Shown here: positions 1-5,519 of the stretch, piece by piece | How the letters are laid out: the number at the start of each line of letters is the position of its first letter | Position numbering within the stretch: the stretch's first letter is position 1 | Assembly (NCBI GenBank): GCA_001768965.1 | Contig: MEMY01000057.1 | Span: 1 to 5,519, forward strand | Direction: 5' to 3' | DNA length: 5,519 bases | Origin: an archaeon RBG_16_50_20 | Lineage (GTDB): Archaea; Thermoproteota; Bathyarchaeia; 40CM-2-53-6 | Notes under the pieces: model-generated | The model's database searches: none | The model's input: the letters and a program-made list of their open reading frames with translations, nothing else | What the model was told of the DNA's origin: nothing | Position numbers and translations under genes: made by a program

Positions 1-410
1 GCTTGCTTCATTTGCTCTTCCGTGACATGTAATGAGAATTCACCCGAATCGGCAAGGTCGCCAGTCGCCGTGAGCGCGATTTCTTGGAATTCTATGGAAA
101 TCGTTTCTCTGGGTTGGGATCGGGACGCTGTGACTGTCAATGCGCTTGAATTATCCCGACTGACTTTCAGCATGCACTTTGGAGGCTGCCAGTTAACCGG
201 CTCATAGCCAAAGGGCCTATGCACAAGAACGGAACCGTCCTGTTTTATCAAAGCGATACGCTCGCCCCATTCCAGAATCGATGAGGCTCTTCCTTCGTAG
301 TCGACCCTGCAGTTGCCAATTATCAGCGCGAGCTTCCTTCCCCTGAAGGCTTTCTCAAGAATCTCCGCGGCTTCATCAATTGATGGTTTGAGCTTTATTG
401 AAAGACTCAT
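1..410 (-). CDS. nucS: Endonuclease NucS/EndoMS, N-terminal part (runs off left edge)
   Basis: Reading the minus strand from the ATG at 410-408 gives 136 codons with no stop before the window edge. The N-terminal beta-sandwich DNA-binding domain of NucS is recognisable: a hydrophobic strand ending in IIGNCRVDYEGRASS (residues 30-44), then IKQDGSVLVHR (55-65) and the hallmark EPVNWQPP (70-77). Arg41 and Trp74 lie where the family's DNA-contacting residues are expected. The family is about 240-250 residues, so the C-terminal RecB-like nuclease domain with its catalytic Asp/Glu/Lys lies outside the window and cannot be checked. Known archaeal NucS proteins cut mismatched or branched DNA and act with the PCNA clamp. 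The start is secure because a TAA stop lies immediately upstream in frame. There is no strong ribosome-binding site; a GTGGGATCA stretch lies just before the start. The gene is divergent from radA. Confidence 0.92.
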   Translation of the reverse strand, partial: MSLSIKLKPSIDEAAEILEKAFRGRKLALIIGNCRVDYEGRASSILEWGERIALIKQDGSVLVHRPFGYEPVNWQPPKCMLKVSRDNSSALTVTASRSQPRETISIEFQEIALTATGDLADSGEFSLHVTEEQMKQ

Positions 411-485
411 TTACTGATCCCACTAGGCCCGTGTAGTTTCATCCTACTCTCTCCGTTATATCGCACCCGGGCCGTATGAAAAGTA
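411..485. promoter_or_regulatory. Divergent nucS/radA promoter region with TATA-like element
   Basis: This 75-bp gap separates two divergent starts. Its best AT-rich element is TTATAT at 456-461, read as ATATAA on the minus strand. It lies about 28 nt upstream of the radA GTG, the spacing expected if the radA transcript is leaderless. On the minus strand, a start about 26 nt from the same box would give nucS a leader of roughly 20 nt. A 6-bp inverted repeat, GGCCCG (426-431) and CGGGCC (468-473), flanks the box and could be an operator or chance. No clear purine-rich BRE is visible on the radA side. Promoter function is inferred from position and composition only. Confidence 0.35.
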
Positions 486-2819
486 GTGAATGTTGAAATA
501 AGCAGAGTGCTAATGTTGGCAACGACTGAGGTCTTGAAGAAAGAAGAGAAGGAAGAAGAGGCGGAAGAGGAATCCTCGGCTAAGGAAGAAGTTGAGGAAG
601 CCGCCGAGAAGCGGAAGAAGTACGAGTTCATAGAGGACATACCAGGCGTTGGTCCCGCAACCGCCGAGAAACTCAAGGAGATGGGCTACCACACTGTTGA
701 GTCCCTCGCCACAGCGACAATAAAAGAGCTGACGCAAGCAGGTGTGGGCGAGAAGCAGGCAGCCAAAGTAATCGCGGAAGCCAGAGACAGCCTTGCTCTC
801 AGCTTCATCAGAGCCGACGAACTCATCAAGATGAGACAGAACGTCAAGCGACTTTCGACTGGAAGTAAGCAGCTTGATGAGTTGGTTGGTGGAGGACTTG
901 AAACTCAGACCATAACCGAATTCTATGGAGAATACGGAGTTGGCAAGAGCATTCTATGCCACCAACTCGCCGTGAACGTTCAGTTGCCCGAGGACAAAGG
1001 TGGACTGAACGGCGCTGCGTTATACATAGACACCGAGAACACCTTCCGCCCAGAATGGATAGTGCGCATGGCCAACGCAATCGGAATGGACCCAACTCAA
1101 ATCGCCAAGAACATCATCTACTCAGAAGCCTTCAACAGCCTACCTGCGAACGAGCCGGTCTTCATCATGAATGATAATGAATATCACCGCCTGCCGATTG
1201 GCGAAGTCGTTGAGAGAAGAAGCGACCACGAGATAGGAGCCTTCGCTTTCGATCCAGGGACCGGGAGAATGAACCTCCACAAGGTAAGCAAACTCATCAA
1301 ACATAGGATTTCAGGGGGCAGACTCTTCAAGCTAAGAACTGAGTACGGAAGGGAAGTAACCGTAACGGGCGCTCACAGTCTCTTTCTTGGACAGAGAGTT
1401 CCCTACAGATATCTTCGTAGAAAAGGAAACATGCGGCCGTTTGCTTTTCCGGCTGAGCTCCTGAAGGTGGGAGACCGAATCGCCATCCCCAGACGAATGC
1501 CGATCCCAGAGAAGGATGTAAAGAGATTCGACTTGGTCGACAAACTGAGAGACTTCAAGAGCGACCTAATCGCGGACAGTTCCCGCATAATGCTGAGGCA
1601 CACAGGACGGCACAAAGCTCCGGCACTTCCTCGTAGCATGGAGATTGATCAAGATGTCCTATGGCTGGTTGGCTTCTTCCTAGCGGAGGGAGACTACACC
1701 CACAACAGACGCGGAAGAGACGTGGGCATCCGTCTCACGTCTGGCCCTCGTTTCCTAAGAAAAGCCCGCCAAATAATAAAAAGAAAGTTTCCAGAGTTAC
1801 ACCCATTCACGCATGGGCCGACACTCTGTGTGAGAAGCAGGCTCTTGGCCCTAATCTTCGAAGAGGCCTTCCATCTGCCAGCCACATCCAGAGGGGTCGG
1901 TTCGCGAGATAAGCGGATACCAGATTGGATCATGACTCTGCCGCTTGGGAAGGCGAAGCATTTCATCAAAGGATTCTGGGATGGAGACGGCTATCATACA
2001 CGACCAAGGAAAGGACGCATGATCTTCCATACATCGAGCAGACCCTTGGCCGAAGACCTCGCCATACTCATGCTCCGATTCGGAGTCCTTGCAAACATCC
2101 ACGCCATCAACATTCCTCTCAAGCCCAATTGGAAGAGGCCATACCGCGTTGAGGCGGCTGGATTAACGTCAAACAATCCTCTCGAGCTAGAAAACGTGCA
2201 GCAAAACCTCCACGCTCCCTCATACGGAGACCTCGCGTTCGCCAAAGTCAAGTCCATAGAAGAAACGTCATTGAACAAGCCGGAAGTTGTCTACGACTTC
2301 TCAGTTAGACCGAATGGACGACCTGTTGAAAACTTCACTGGCGGTTTTGGAGCGGTCTGCTGCCACAACTCTGATCACCAGGTGCTGCTTCTTGAGAAGG
2401 CGGACAAGATCATTCAGGAGAATAAAGTGAAGCTCATTATTGTTGATTCTTTAACCGCACACTTCAGAAGCGAATATCTGGGCCGCGAAATGCTTGCTGA
2501 ACGTCAACAGAAGCTTAACAGCCACCTCCATCGGCTGGTGAGGCTTTCACGTGCATTCAACACGTGCGCAGTCGTCACGAACCAAGTCATGGCCAGACCC
2601 GATCAGTTCTTTGGCATGGCTGTGGAAGCAGTGGGAGGACACATCGTATCGCATTCAAGCCACACTCGAATCTTCCTAAGACGCACCGCCAGCGGACCCG
2701 TCAGAATCTGCAAACTCATATCAAGCCCTTATCTACCCGAAGGGGAACGGATATTCAAGATAACCGAGGAAGGTATCAAAGATATCACGGAAGAAGACGA
2801 AGTCAAGCGGCGCCGCTGA
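486..2819 (+). CDS. radA: DNA repair and recombination protein RadA, interrupted by an intein
   Basis: This is the archaeal Rad51/RecA-family recombinase, which forms ATP-dependent filaments on single-stranded DNA and drives homologous strand exchange. In ORF numbering: a charged Glu/Lys-rich N-terminal tail (15-45), a helix-hairpin-helix domain with IPGVGPATAEKL (52-63), the polymerisation motif FIRA (107-110), Walker A GEYGVGKS (148-155), DTENTF shortly after, then the intein (218-628), then SDHQ (629-632), Walker B LIIVDS (650-655), the QQKLNSHLHRL region and loop L2 from about 702 to 720. Without the intein the protein is 366 residues, slightly longer than typical RadA (about 320-350) because of the tail. 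The GTG at 486 is the first start after an in-frame TGA (477-479); GTG 507 and ATG 513 are alternatives. Oddities are Ser746 in place of the ATP-cap Asp, and MAV (711-713) where relatives have DPT-like residues in L2. The flanking RadA halves are intact, so a functional protein is expected after splicing. Confidence 0.96.
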   Translation: MNVEISRVLMLATTEVLKKEEKEEEAEEESSAKEEVEEAAEKRKKYEFIEDIPGVGPATAEKLKEMGYHTVESLATATIKELTQAGVGEKQAAKVIAEARDSLALSFIRADELIKMRQNVKRLSTGSKQLDELVGGGLETQTITEFYGEYGVGKSILCHQLAVNVQLPEDKGGLNGAALYIDTENTFRPEWIVRMANAIGMDPTQIAKNIIYSEAFNSLPANEPVFIMNDNEYHRLPIGEVVERRSDHEIGAFAFDPGTGRMNLHKVSKLIKHRISGGRLFKLRTEYGREVTVTGAHSLFLGQRVPYRYLRRKGNMRPFAFPAELLKVGDRIAIPRRMPIPEKDVKRFDLVDKLRDFKSDLIADSSRIMLRHTGRHKAPALPRSMEIDQDVLWLVGFFLAEGDYTHNRRGRDVGIRLTSGPRFLRKARQIIKRKFPELHPFTHGPTLCVRSRLLALIFEEAFHLPATSRGVGSRDKRIPDWIMTLPLGKAKHFIKGFWDGDGYHTRPRKGRMIFHTSSRPLAEDLAILMLRFGVLANIHAINIPLKPNWKRPYRVEAAGLTSNNPLELENVQQNLHAPSYGDLAFAKVKSIEETSLNKPEVVYDFSVRPNGRPVENFTGGFGAVCCHNSDHQVLLLEKADKIIQENKVKLIIVDSLTAHFRSEYLGREMLAERQQKLNSHLHRLVRLSRAFNTCAVVTNQVMARPDQFFGMAVEAVGGHIVSHSSHTRIFLRRTASGPVRICKLISSPYLPEGERIFKITEEGIKDITEEDEVKRRR
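1137..2369 (+). mobile_element. RadA intein (411 aa) with LAGLIDADG homing endonuclease
   Basis: This in-frame insertion splits the conserved RadA sequence AFN/SDHQ. It removes itself by protein splicing, and its endonuclease can spread the element into intein-free alleles. Block A starts with Ser1 (ORF residue 218) in SLPANEPVFI. Block B is REVTVTGAHS, with the TxxH residues Thr294 and His297. The endonuclease has two LAGLIDADG motifs: LVGFFLAEG (394-402, acidic Glu401) and IKGFWDGDG (494-502, acidic Asp501). Block F has VYDFSV, and block G ends in GAVCCHN with penultimate His627 and terminal Asn628, followed by the +1 nucleophile Ser629. All key splicing and nuclease residues are present, so both activities look intact. 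Ser replaces the more common Cys at position 1, implying ester rather than thioester chemistry in the first step. The boundaries are set by RadA homology on both sides plus the S1, HN and +1 Ser rules. Confidence 0.95.
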
Positions 2820-2874
2820 GAAGAAACCCGAACCCAACTCCAATTTCGAAACGAACGGGTTCTTCAAAGCCGTC

Positions 2875-3213
2875 ATGGAAAGAAGAATTGCCGACGCTGA
2901 AAAGGAACTCGACACGATTAGGACAACGATCCCTGGCACTGAGACAGGGAGAGGCTACCTGAAAGGCCTCGAAGGTCTACTTCTCACAACGAAATCAAAC
3001 GACGACAAGTACCTCTACCTAGCCAAAATTGAGAAGACCGAGAAAAAACTGAGAACGCTGCGAAAAGAGTTCGTAGATCACGGCAAGAATACTTTGCACT
3101 CGGATTATGATAGAGGTTACTTCCAAGCTCTGGAGAACTTCATACGCAAACTGGAACGTTCCGACCTTACGCAGGTAAACTCAGCTGAAGAGAACAAGAA
3201 AGTGAAAGGGTAG
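2875..3213 (+). CDS. Hypothetical charged helical protein with duplicated GY-x-x-LE motif
   Basis: I do not recognise this 112-residue protein. It is rich in Lys and Glu, has no signal peptide or membrane segment, and looks almost wholly helical, so it is probably cytoplasmic. It contains two similar halves: residues 5-37 have AEKELDTIR followed by RGYLKGLEGLL, and residues 52-91 have TEKKLRTLR followed by RGYFQALENFI. This suggests an internal duplication or a two-unit helical hairpin. The gene follows radA by 55 nt on the same strand and may be co-transcribed, so a role linked to recombination is possible but not shown. The ATG at 2875 is the only usual start: the same frame is open back to a TAA at 2761 but has no ATG, GTG or TTG there. 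No clear ribosome-binding site precedes it. Regular amino-acid composition and the repeat support it as a real gene. Confidence 0.75.
   Translation: MERRIADAEKELDTIRTTIPGTETGRGYLKGLEGLLLTTKSNDDKYLYLAKIEKTEKKLRTLRKEFVDHGKNTLHSDYDRGYFQALENFIRKLERSDLTQVNSAEENKKVKG
2887..3147 (+). repeat. Two-copy protein-level repeat within the hypothetical protein
   Basis: Copy 1 covers residues 5-37 and copy 2 residues 52-91 of the 112-residue protein. The shared pattern is Ile-x3-Glu-Lys-x-Leu-x-x-(Ile/Leu)-Arg, a variable spacer with more residues in copy 2, then Arg-Gly-Tyr-(Leu/Phe)-x-(Gly/Ala)-Leu-Glu followed by hydrophobic residues. The similarity is visible in protein only; the DNA copies have diverged, so any duplication is old. 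Confidence 0.5.
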
Positions 3214-3543
3214 TCAGCCTGCCAGGGTGTTTAGCAGCACCGCAACCATAACCCACAGAACGATGAAGGTGCCGCCGCCCAACGTTATGTATTTGTTCTT
3301 GCCCTTCAACTCAACCTCGCCGTAGTGCAGCACATTTCGCACAATTATGATGGACAATAGGTAGAACACAATGCCTATTCCTACCGCGAGTGGAAACGCA
3401 AGTTCACCAAAGTTTACCTCGCTAATACCCAAGTAATGATTGGCGAAACCAGCCGCAACCGCAAGCAACAATCGCAACCAATAGACAATGGAAGCTGGCT
3501 TTTTTCCTACCTTGCCCTGCGTTTGTGTTTGTGTCTGGCTCAA
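3214..3543 (-). CDS. Small three-helix membrane protein, EMC6-like (archaeal)
   Basis: This 109-residue protein has three predicted membrane segments, at about residues 19-38, 48-70 and 86-107. A short polar tail with alternating Gln-Thr precedes the first, and a Lys/Glu-rich loop (73-84) separates the last two. The third segment, with KYITLGGGTF then IVLWVMVAVLLNTL, and the loop before it resemble archaeal proteins related to EMC6, a subunit of the eukaryotic ER membrane protein complex that helps insert membrane proteins. That assignment is from memory of the family pattern and is tentative; an unrelated small membrane protein is the alternative. The start is TTG at 3543-3541, because an in-frame TGA lies at 3552-3550 and there is no ATG before the third helix. 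A GAAGG stretch lies only about 3 nt before the start, closer than usual. The gene converges on the repeat-protein gene with the two stop codons adjacent. Confidence 0.75.
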   Translation of the reverse strand: MSQTQTQTQGKVGKKPASIVYWLRLLLAVAAGFANHYLGISEVNFGELAFPLAVGIGIVFYLLSIIIVRNVLHYGEVELKGKNKYITLGGGTFIVLWVMVAVLLNTLAG

Positions 3544-3584
3544 CGACCTTCACAGCCCACGCTGCTGCGCACATACAACGAGTT

Positions 3585-3593
3585 CTAAATAAT
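3585..3593 (-). promoter_or_regulatory. TATA-like element, probably for the EMC6-like gene
   Basis: The minus strand reads ATTATTTAG here, the most AT-rich stretch of the 133-bp divergent gap (3544-3676). Transcription starting about 26 nt downstream would begin near 3563 and leave a leader of about 20 nt before the TTG at 3543. Read on the plus strand (CTAAATAAT), the same box could serve the CBS gene, but with a leader of about 60 nt. No better box is visible close to 3677. The assignment rests on spacing and composition. Confidence 0.3.
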
Positions 3594-3676
3594 CCTTCCC
3601 TGAGGAGATACTGTGCCTCCATAGCGTCCCGCAAAGTCCTTAAGGCCTCACAAAAACAGTCCAAGCGGGAATACGG

Positions 3677-4264
3677 TTGACCGCACGGACTGGTACACCA
3701 GACGTCAAAGTAGAAGACGTAATGTCGAGCCCTGTTGTCACTGTCAAGGAAACGGATACGGTTCTCGCAGCAGCCAAGTTAATGAAGAAACATGAAATCG
3801 GTTGCGTCGTGGTTGTCGACAAAACGGGCAAGCCAAAAGGGCTCATAACTGAACGCGACGTCGTACGACGAATTTCGGCCCTAGATCTTCTCCCAAGCAA
3901 AGTTCAAGTTGGCAAATCAATGACCAAACCACCTTCCACTATCGAAGCTTTGACCAACGTAACTGACGCCGCCAAGCAGATGCGCGAATTGAAGATCCGC
4001 CGCCTGATCGTGCTTCAAGGCTCGAAATTGAAGGGCATCATTACCAGCAACGACATTGTTGACATTACGCCCGCATTGATCGATGTCATGGCTGAGAAAT
4101 CTCAGATAGCTCCCGTGGAAAGACGGGCCAAGGAGAGCGCTCCGCTCTCAGGATACTGCGACCATTGTGGATCCTGGGCTGACGAACTCAAGCCCCACGA
4201 CGGCCAGTTCCTGTGTGACGATTGCTTCTCAGAGTCTGAGGAACCAGAGGAAGAGGAATCATAG
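3677..4264 (+). CDS. CBS-pair protein with C-terminal zinc ribbon
   Basis: This 195-residue soluble protein has two CBS domains, at about residues 13-70 and 79-138. Each starts with a VxxVMSSP- or VGKSMTKP-like turn and ends in a nucleotide-contact motif, GLITERD (55-61) and GIITSND (120-126); the Thr and Asp in these usually bind the ribose of AMP, ADP, ATP or SAM. A linker leads to a zinc ribbon with Cys161-x2-Cys164 and Cys180-x2-Cys183, then an acidic tail. Such CBS pairs are ligand sensors, while the ribbon could bind protein or nucleic acid. The target is unknown. The start is TTG at 3677, as an in-frame TAA lies at 3641 and the first ATG (3722) would cut off the beginning of CBS1. It lies 62 nt upstream of pyrC on the same strand, with no obvious promoter between them, so the two may form one transcript. 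Confidence 0.88.
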   Translation: MTARTGTPDVKVEDVMSSPVVTVKETDTVLAAAKLMKKHEIGCVVVVDKTGKPKGLITERDVVRRISALDLLPSKVQVGKSMTKPPSTIEALTNVTDAAKQMRELKIRRLIVLQGSKLKGIITSNDIVDITPALIDVMAEKSQIAPVERRAKESAPLSGYCDHCGSWADELKPHDGQFLCDDCFSESEEPEEEES

Positions 4265-4326
4265 ATTCCTAGACTGCTGACCGGCAAGATTCGGCCGCAG
4301 TTGGTGCGCGGTAACAATTGGCCTCC

Positions 4327-5519
4327 ATGCTAATCGAATCGGCAAGGATACTGATAGATGGCGACCTGACTACAGCGCATCTGCTTCTAGAAGATGGAGT
4401 GATAAAGAGCATCAGCAAACTCCGTCCCAGCACGAGTGTGGAACTGAAGATCGACGCCTCTGGCCTTATCGCTCTGCCGGGCATGATAGACGCACACGTA
4501 CATCTTCGCGACCTCGAATTATCGTACAAAGAGACATTCGAAACTGGGACTCAGTCTGCAGCGGTCGGTGGATTCACAACAGTATTTGATATGCCCAACA
4601 CGAGACCGCCGACTGCGAGCAGTCAGGCTCTAACGGATAAAGTGTCCCGAGCCCAAGGGCGGTTGTTCGCGAATGTTGCATTCCAAGGTGCCCTGGTTGA
4701 GAATCCCGCTGAGGTGAAGGCGATGGTCGAGAATGGCGCGATCGCCTTCAAGCTGTACATGAACAAGGCCCTTGAAACCTTCGACTCCAGCGACGATACC
4801 AAGCTTGCACGGGCCCTCGACGCCGTCAAGGAGAGCAACGCGATTGTGACTGTCCACGCAGAGGACGGAGCCGCCATAAAGAGGATCCAACAGAAGAGCG
4901 AGAACGAAGGCAAGACTACAATCAGAGACTTCCTGCATGGGCACACGCCCCGGATGGAAATCTCAGCGGTCAGAAGAATACTCAACCTGACCAGGCAGCT
5001 GGGATTGCAGGCTCACGTCTGTCACATAACCACCCCTGAAGCGGTTCGCCTTGCAAAGAAAACGCCCAACACGACATGCGAGGCCACTGCACATCATCTC
5101 CTCATGAACCAGTCGATATTCCGCAAACAGAAAACCCTAGCACTGTGTGTCCCGCCGATTAGAAGTGAACATTACAGGGGTGGGCTCTGGCGACTATTCC
5201 GGGACGGCATCGTGGACATACTTGCAAGCGACCACGCACCCCACACGCTCGAAGAGAAAACGGTGAGCAATGCTTGGAAGGCTGCCTCTGGAGTTCCTGG
5301 ACTTGAGACATCCCTCCCCGTTCTATTTACCCAAGTAACGCGAGGAAAGCTGACGCTGAGGCGGCTCATGGATGCGACCGCCACTCTACCGGCCAAGATA
5401 TTCCATCTCAAGCGCAAAGGAGCTCTGAAAGAGGGTTTTGATGCTGACATCGTGCTTGTGGATCCGAAGGCGAAGTTCAAGATCAAACCCGAGGAGTTTG
5501 TTAGCAAAGCAAAGTATTC
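4327..5519 (+). CDS. pyrC: Dihydroorotase, C-terminus beyond right edge
   Basis: Dihydroorotase closes N-carbamoyl-aspartate to dihydroorotate, the third step of pyrimidine synthesis in the cytoplasm. The amidohydrolase metal site is complete: His57 and His59 in DAHVHLRD, Lys142 in FKLYMNK (the likely carbamylated bridging lysine), His177 in VHAED, His230/His233 in HVCHIT, and Asp302 in ASDHAPH. DMPNTRPP (88-95) is the usual substrate-side motif, and ASDHAPHTLEEK with PGLETSLP closely resembles the dihydroorotase domain of CAD. Allantoinase or hydantoinase is a less likely alternative because of these last motifs. The window holds 397 codons without a stop; the family usually has about 420-440, so perhaps 30 residues are missing. 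ATG 4327 is preferred over TTG 4318, which follows an in-frame TAA at 4312. Residues CVPP (274-277) replace the more usual N-PP before the arginine. No ribosome-binding site is evident. Confidence 0.92.
   Translation, partial: MLIESARILIDGDLTTAHLLLEDGVIKSISKLRPSTSVELKIDASGLIALPGMIDAHVHLRDLELSYKETFETGTQSAAVGGFTTVFDMPNTRPPTASSQALTDKVSRAQGRLFANVAFQGALVENPAEVKAMVENGAIAFKLYMNKALETFDSSDDTKLARALDAVKESNAIVTVHAEDGAAIKRIQQKSENEGKTTIRDFLHGHTPRMEISAVRRILNLTRQLGLQAHVCHITTPEAVRLAKKTPNTTCEATAHHLLMNQSIFRKQKTLALCVPPIRSEHYRGGLWRLFRDGIVDILASDHAPHTLEEKTVSNAWKAASGVPGLETSLPVLFTQVTRGKLTLRRLMDATATLPAKIFHLKRKGALKEGFDADIVLVDPKAKFKIKPEEFVSKAKY

Noticed and set aside
22..207. Plus-strand ORF of 61 codons
   Set aside because: It lies antisense to the clear NucS coding frame and its translation resembles nothing.
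433..447. Short hairpin GTAG-loop-CTAC in the nucS/radA gap
   Set aside because: A 4-bp stem with a 7-nt loop is expected by chance and has no T-tract, so it is not a credible terminator or RNA.
407..737. Two minus-strand ORFs over the radA 5' end
   Set aside because: Their Ser/Phe/Leu-rich translations are the antisense shadow of the Glu/Lys-rich RadA tail.
1661..2278. Several ORFs of 75-94 codons on both strands within the intein
   Set aside because: They overlap the intein endonuclease frame, which has clear motifs; none shows a recognisable domain of its own.
2564..2962. Plus-strand ORF of 132 codons over the radA 3' end
   Set aside because: Low-complexity Arg/Pro/Ser composition and overlap with conserved RadA and the repeat-protein frame mark it as a shadow.
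3500..3505. Run of six T as a terminator
   Set aside because: It lies inside the membrane-protein gene, encodes lysines on the minus strand, and has no stem next to it.
3602..3620. GAGG...CCTC inverted repeat in the divergent gap
   Set aside because: Only four base pairs with a ten-base loop; too weak to call an operator.
4623..5507. Minus-strand ORFs of 104-120 codons
   Set aside because: They are antisense to the dihydroorotase, whose catalytic motifs fix the true frame.

Overview
The window is archaeal. It carries the archaeal recombinase radA, the start of a nucS/endoMS endonuclease gene, a small three-helix membrane protein resembling archaeal EMC6-like proteins, a CBS-pair protein with a C-terminal zinc ribbon, and a CAD-like dihydroorotase. 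Three features also fit an archaeon: GTG and TTG starts, no convincing Shine-Dalgarno sites, and TATA-like elements about 26-28 nt from start codons. A TACK-type lineage such as Bathyarchaeia is a guess from overall impression and is not demonstrated.

Layout. Positions 1-410 (minus) hold the N-terminal 136 codons of nucS, running off the left edge. A 75-bp divergent promoter region (411-485) separates it from radA (486-2819, plus). The radA ORF is 777 codons because a 411-residue intein (nt 1137-2369) with a LAGLIDADG homing endonuclease interrupts it between Asn217 and Ser629; the spliced RadA would be 366 residues. A 112-residue charged, helical, unrecognised protein follows (2875-3213), built from two copies of one motif. 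Its stop codon directly abuts the stop of a convergent small membrane-protein gene (3214-3543, minus). After a 133-bp divergent intergenic region come the CBS/zinc-ribbon gene (3677-4264) and pyrC (4327 to the right edge, incomplete), both on plus.

How the genes relate. NucS (mismatch/ssDNA-junction endonuclease) and RadA (strand exchange) are both DNA-repair proteins and share one short divergent promoter region, so coordinated expression is plausible. The repeat protein downstream of radA may be co-transcribed with it, but nothing in its sequence gives a function. The CBS protein probably senses an adenosine nucleotide; its position 62 bp before pyrC makes a link to nucleotide metabolism possible but unproven.

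The most notable item is the radA intein: it uses Ser rather than Cys at position 1, splices next to the conserved SDHQ motif, and keeps all visible splicing and endonuclease residues. The host RadA also lacks the usual aspartate of the ATP cap (Ser746) and has an altered loop L2. I found no clearly novel multi-gene system, CRISPR array, RNA gene or insertion sequence.
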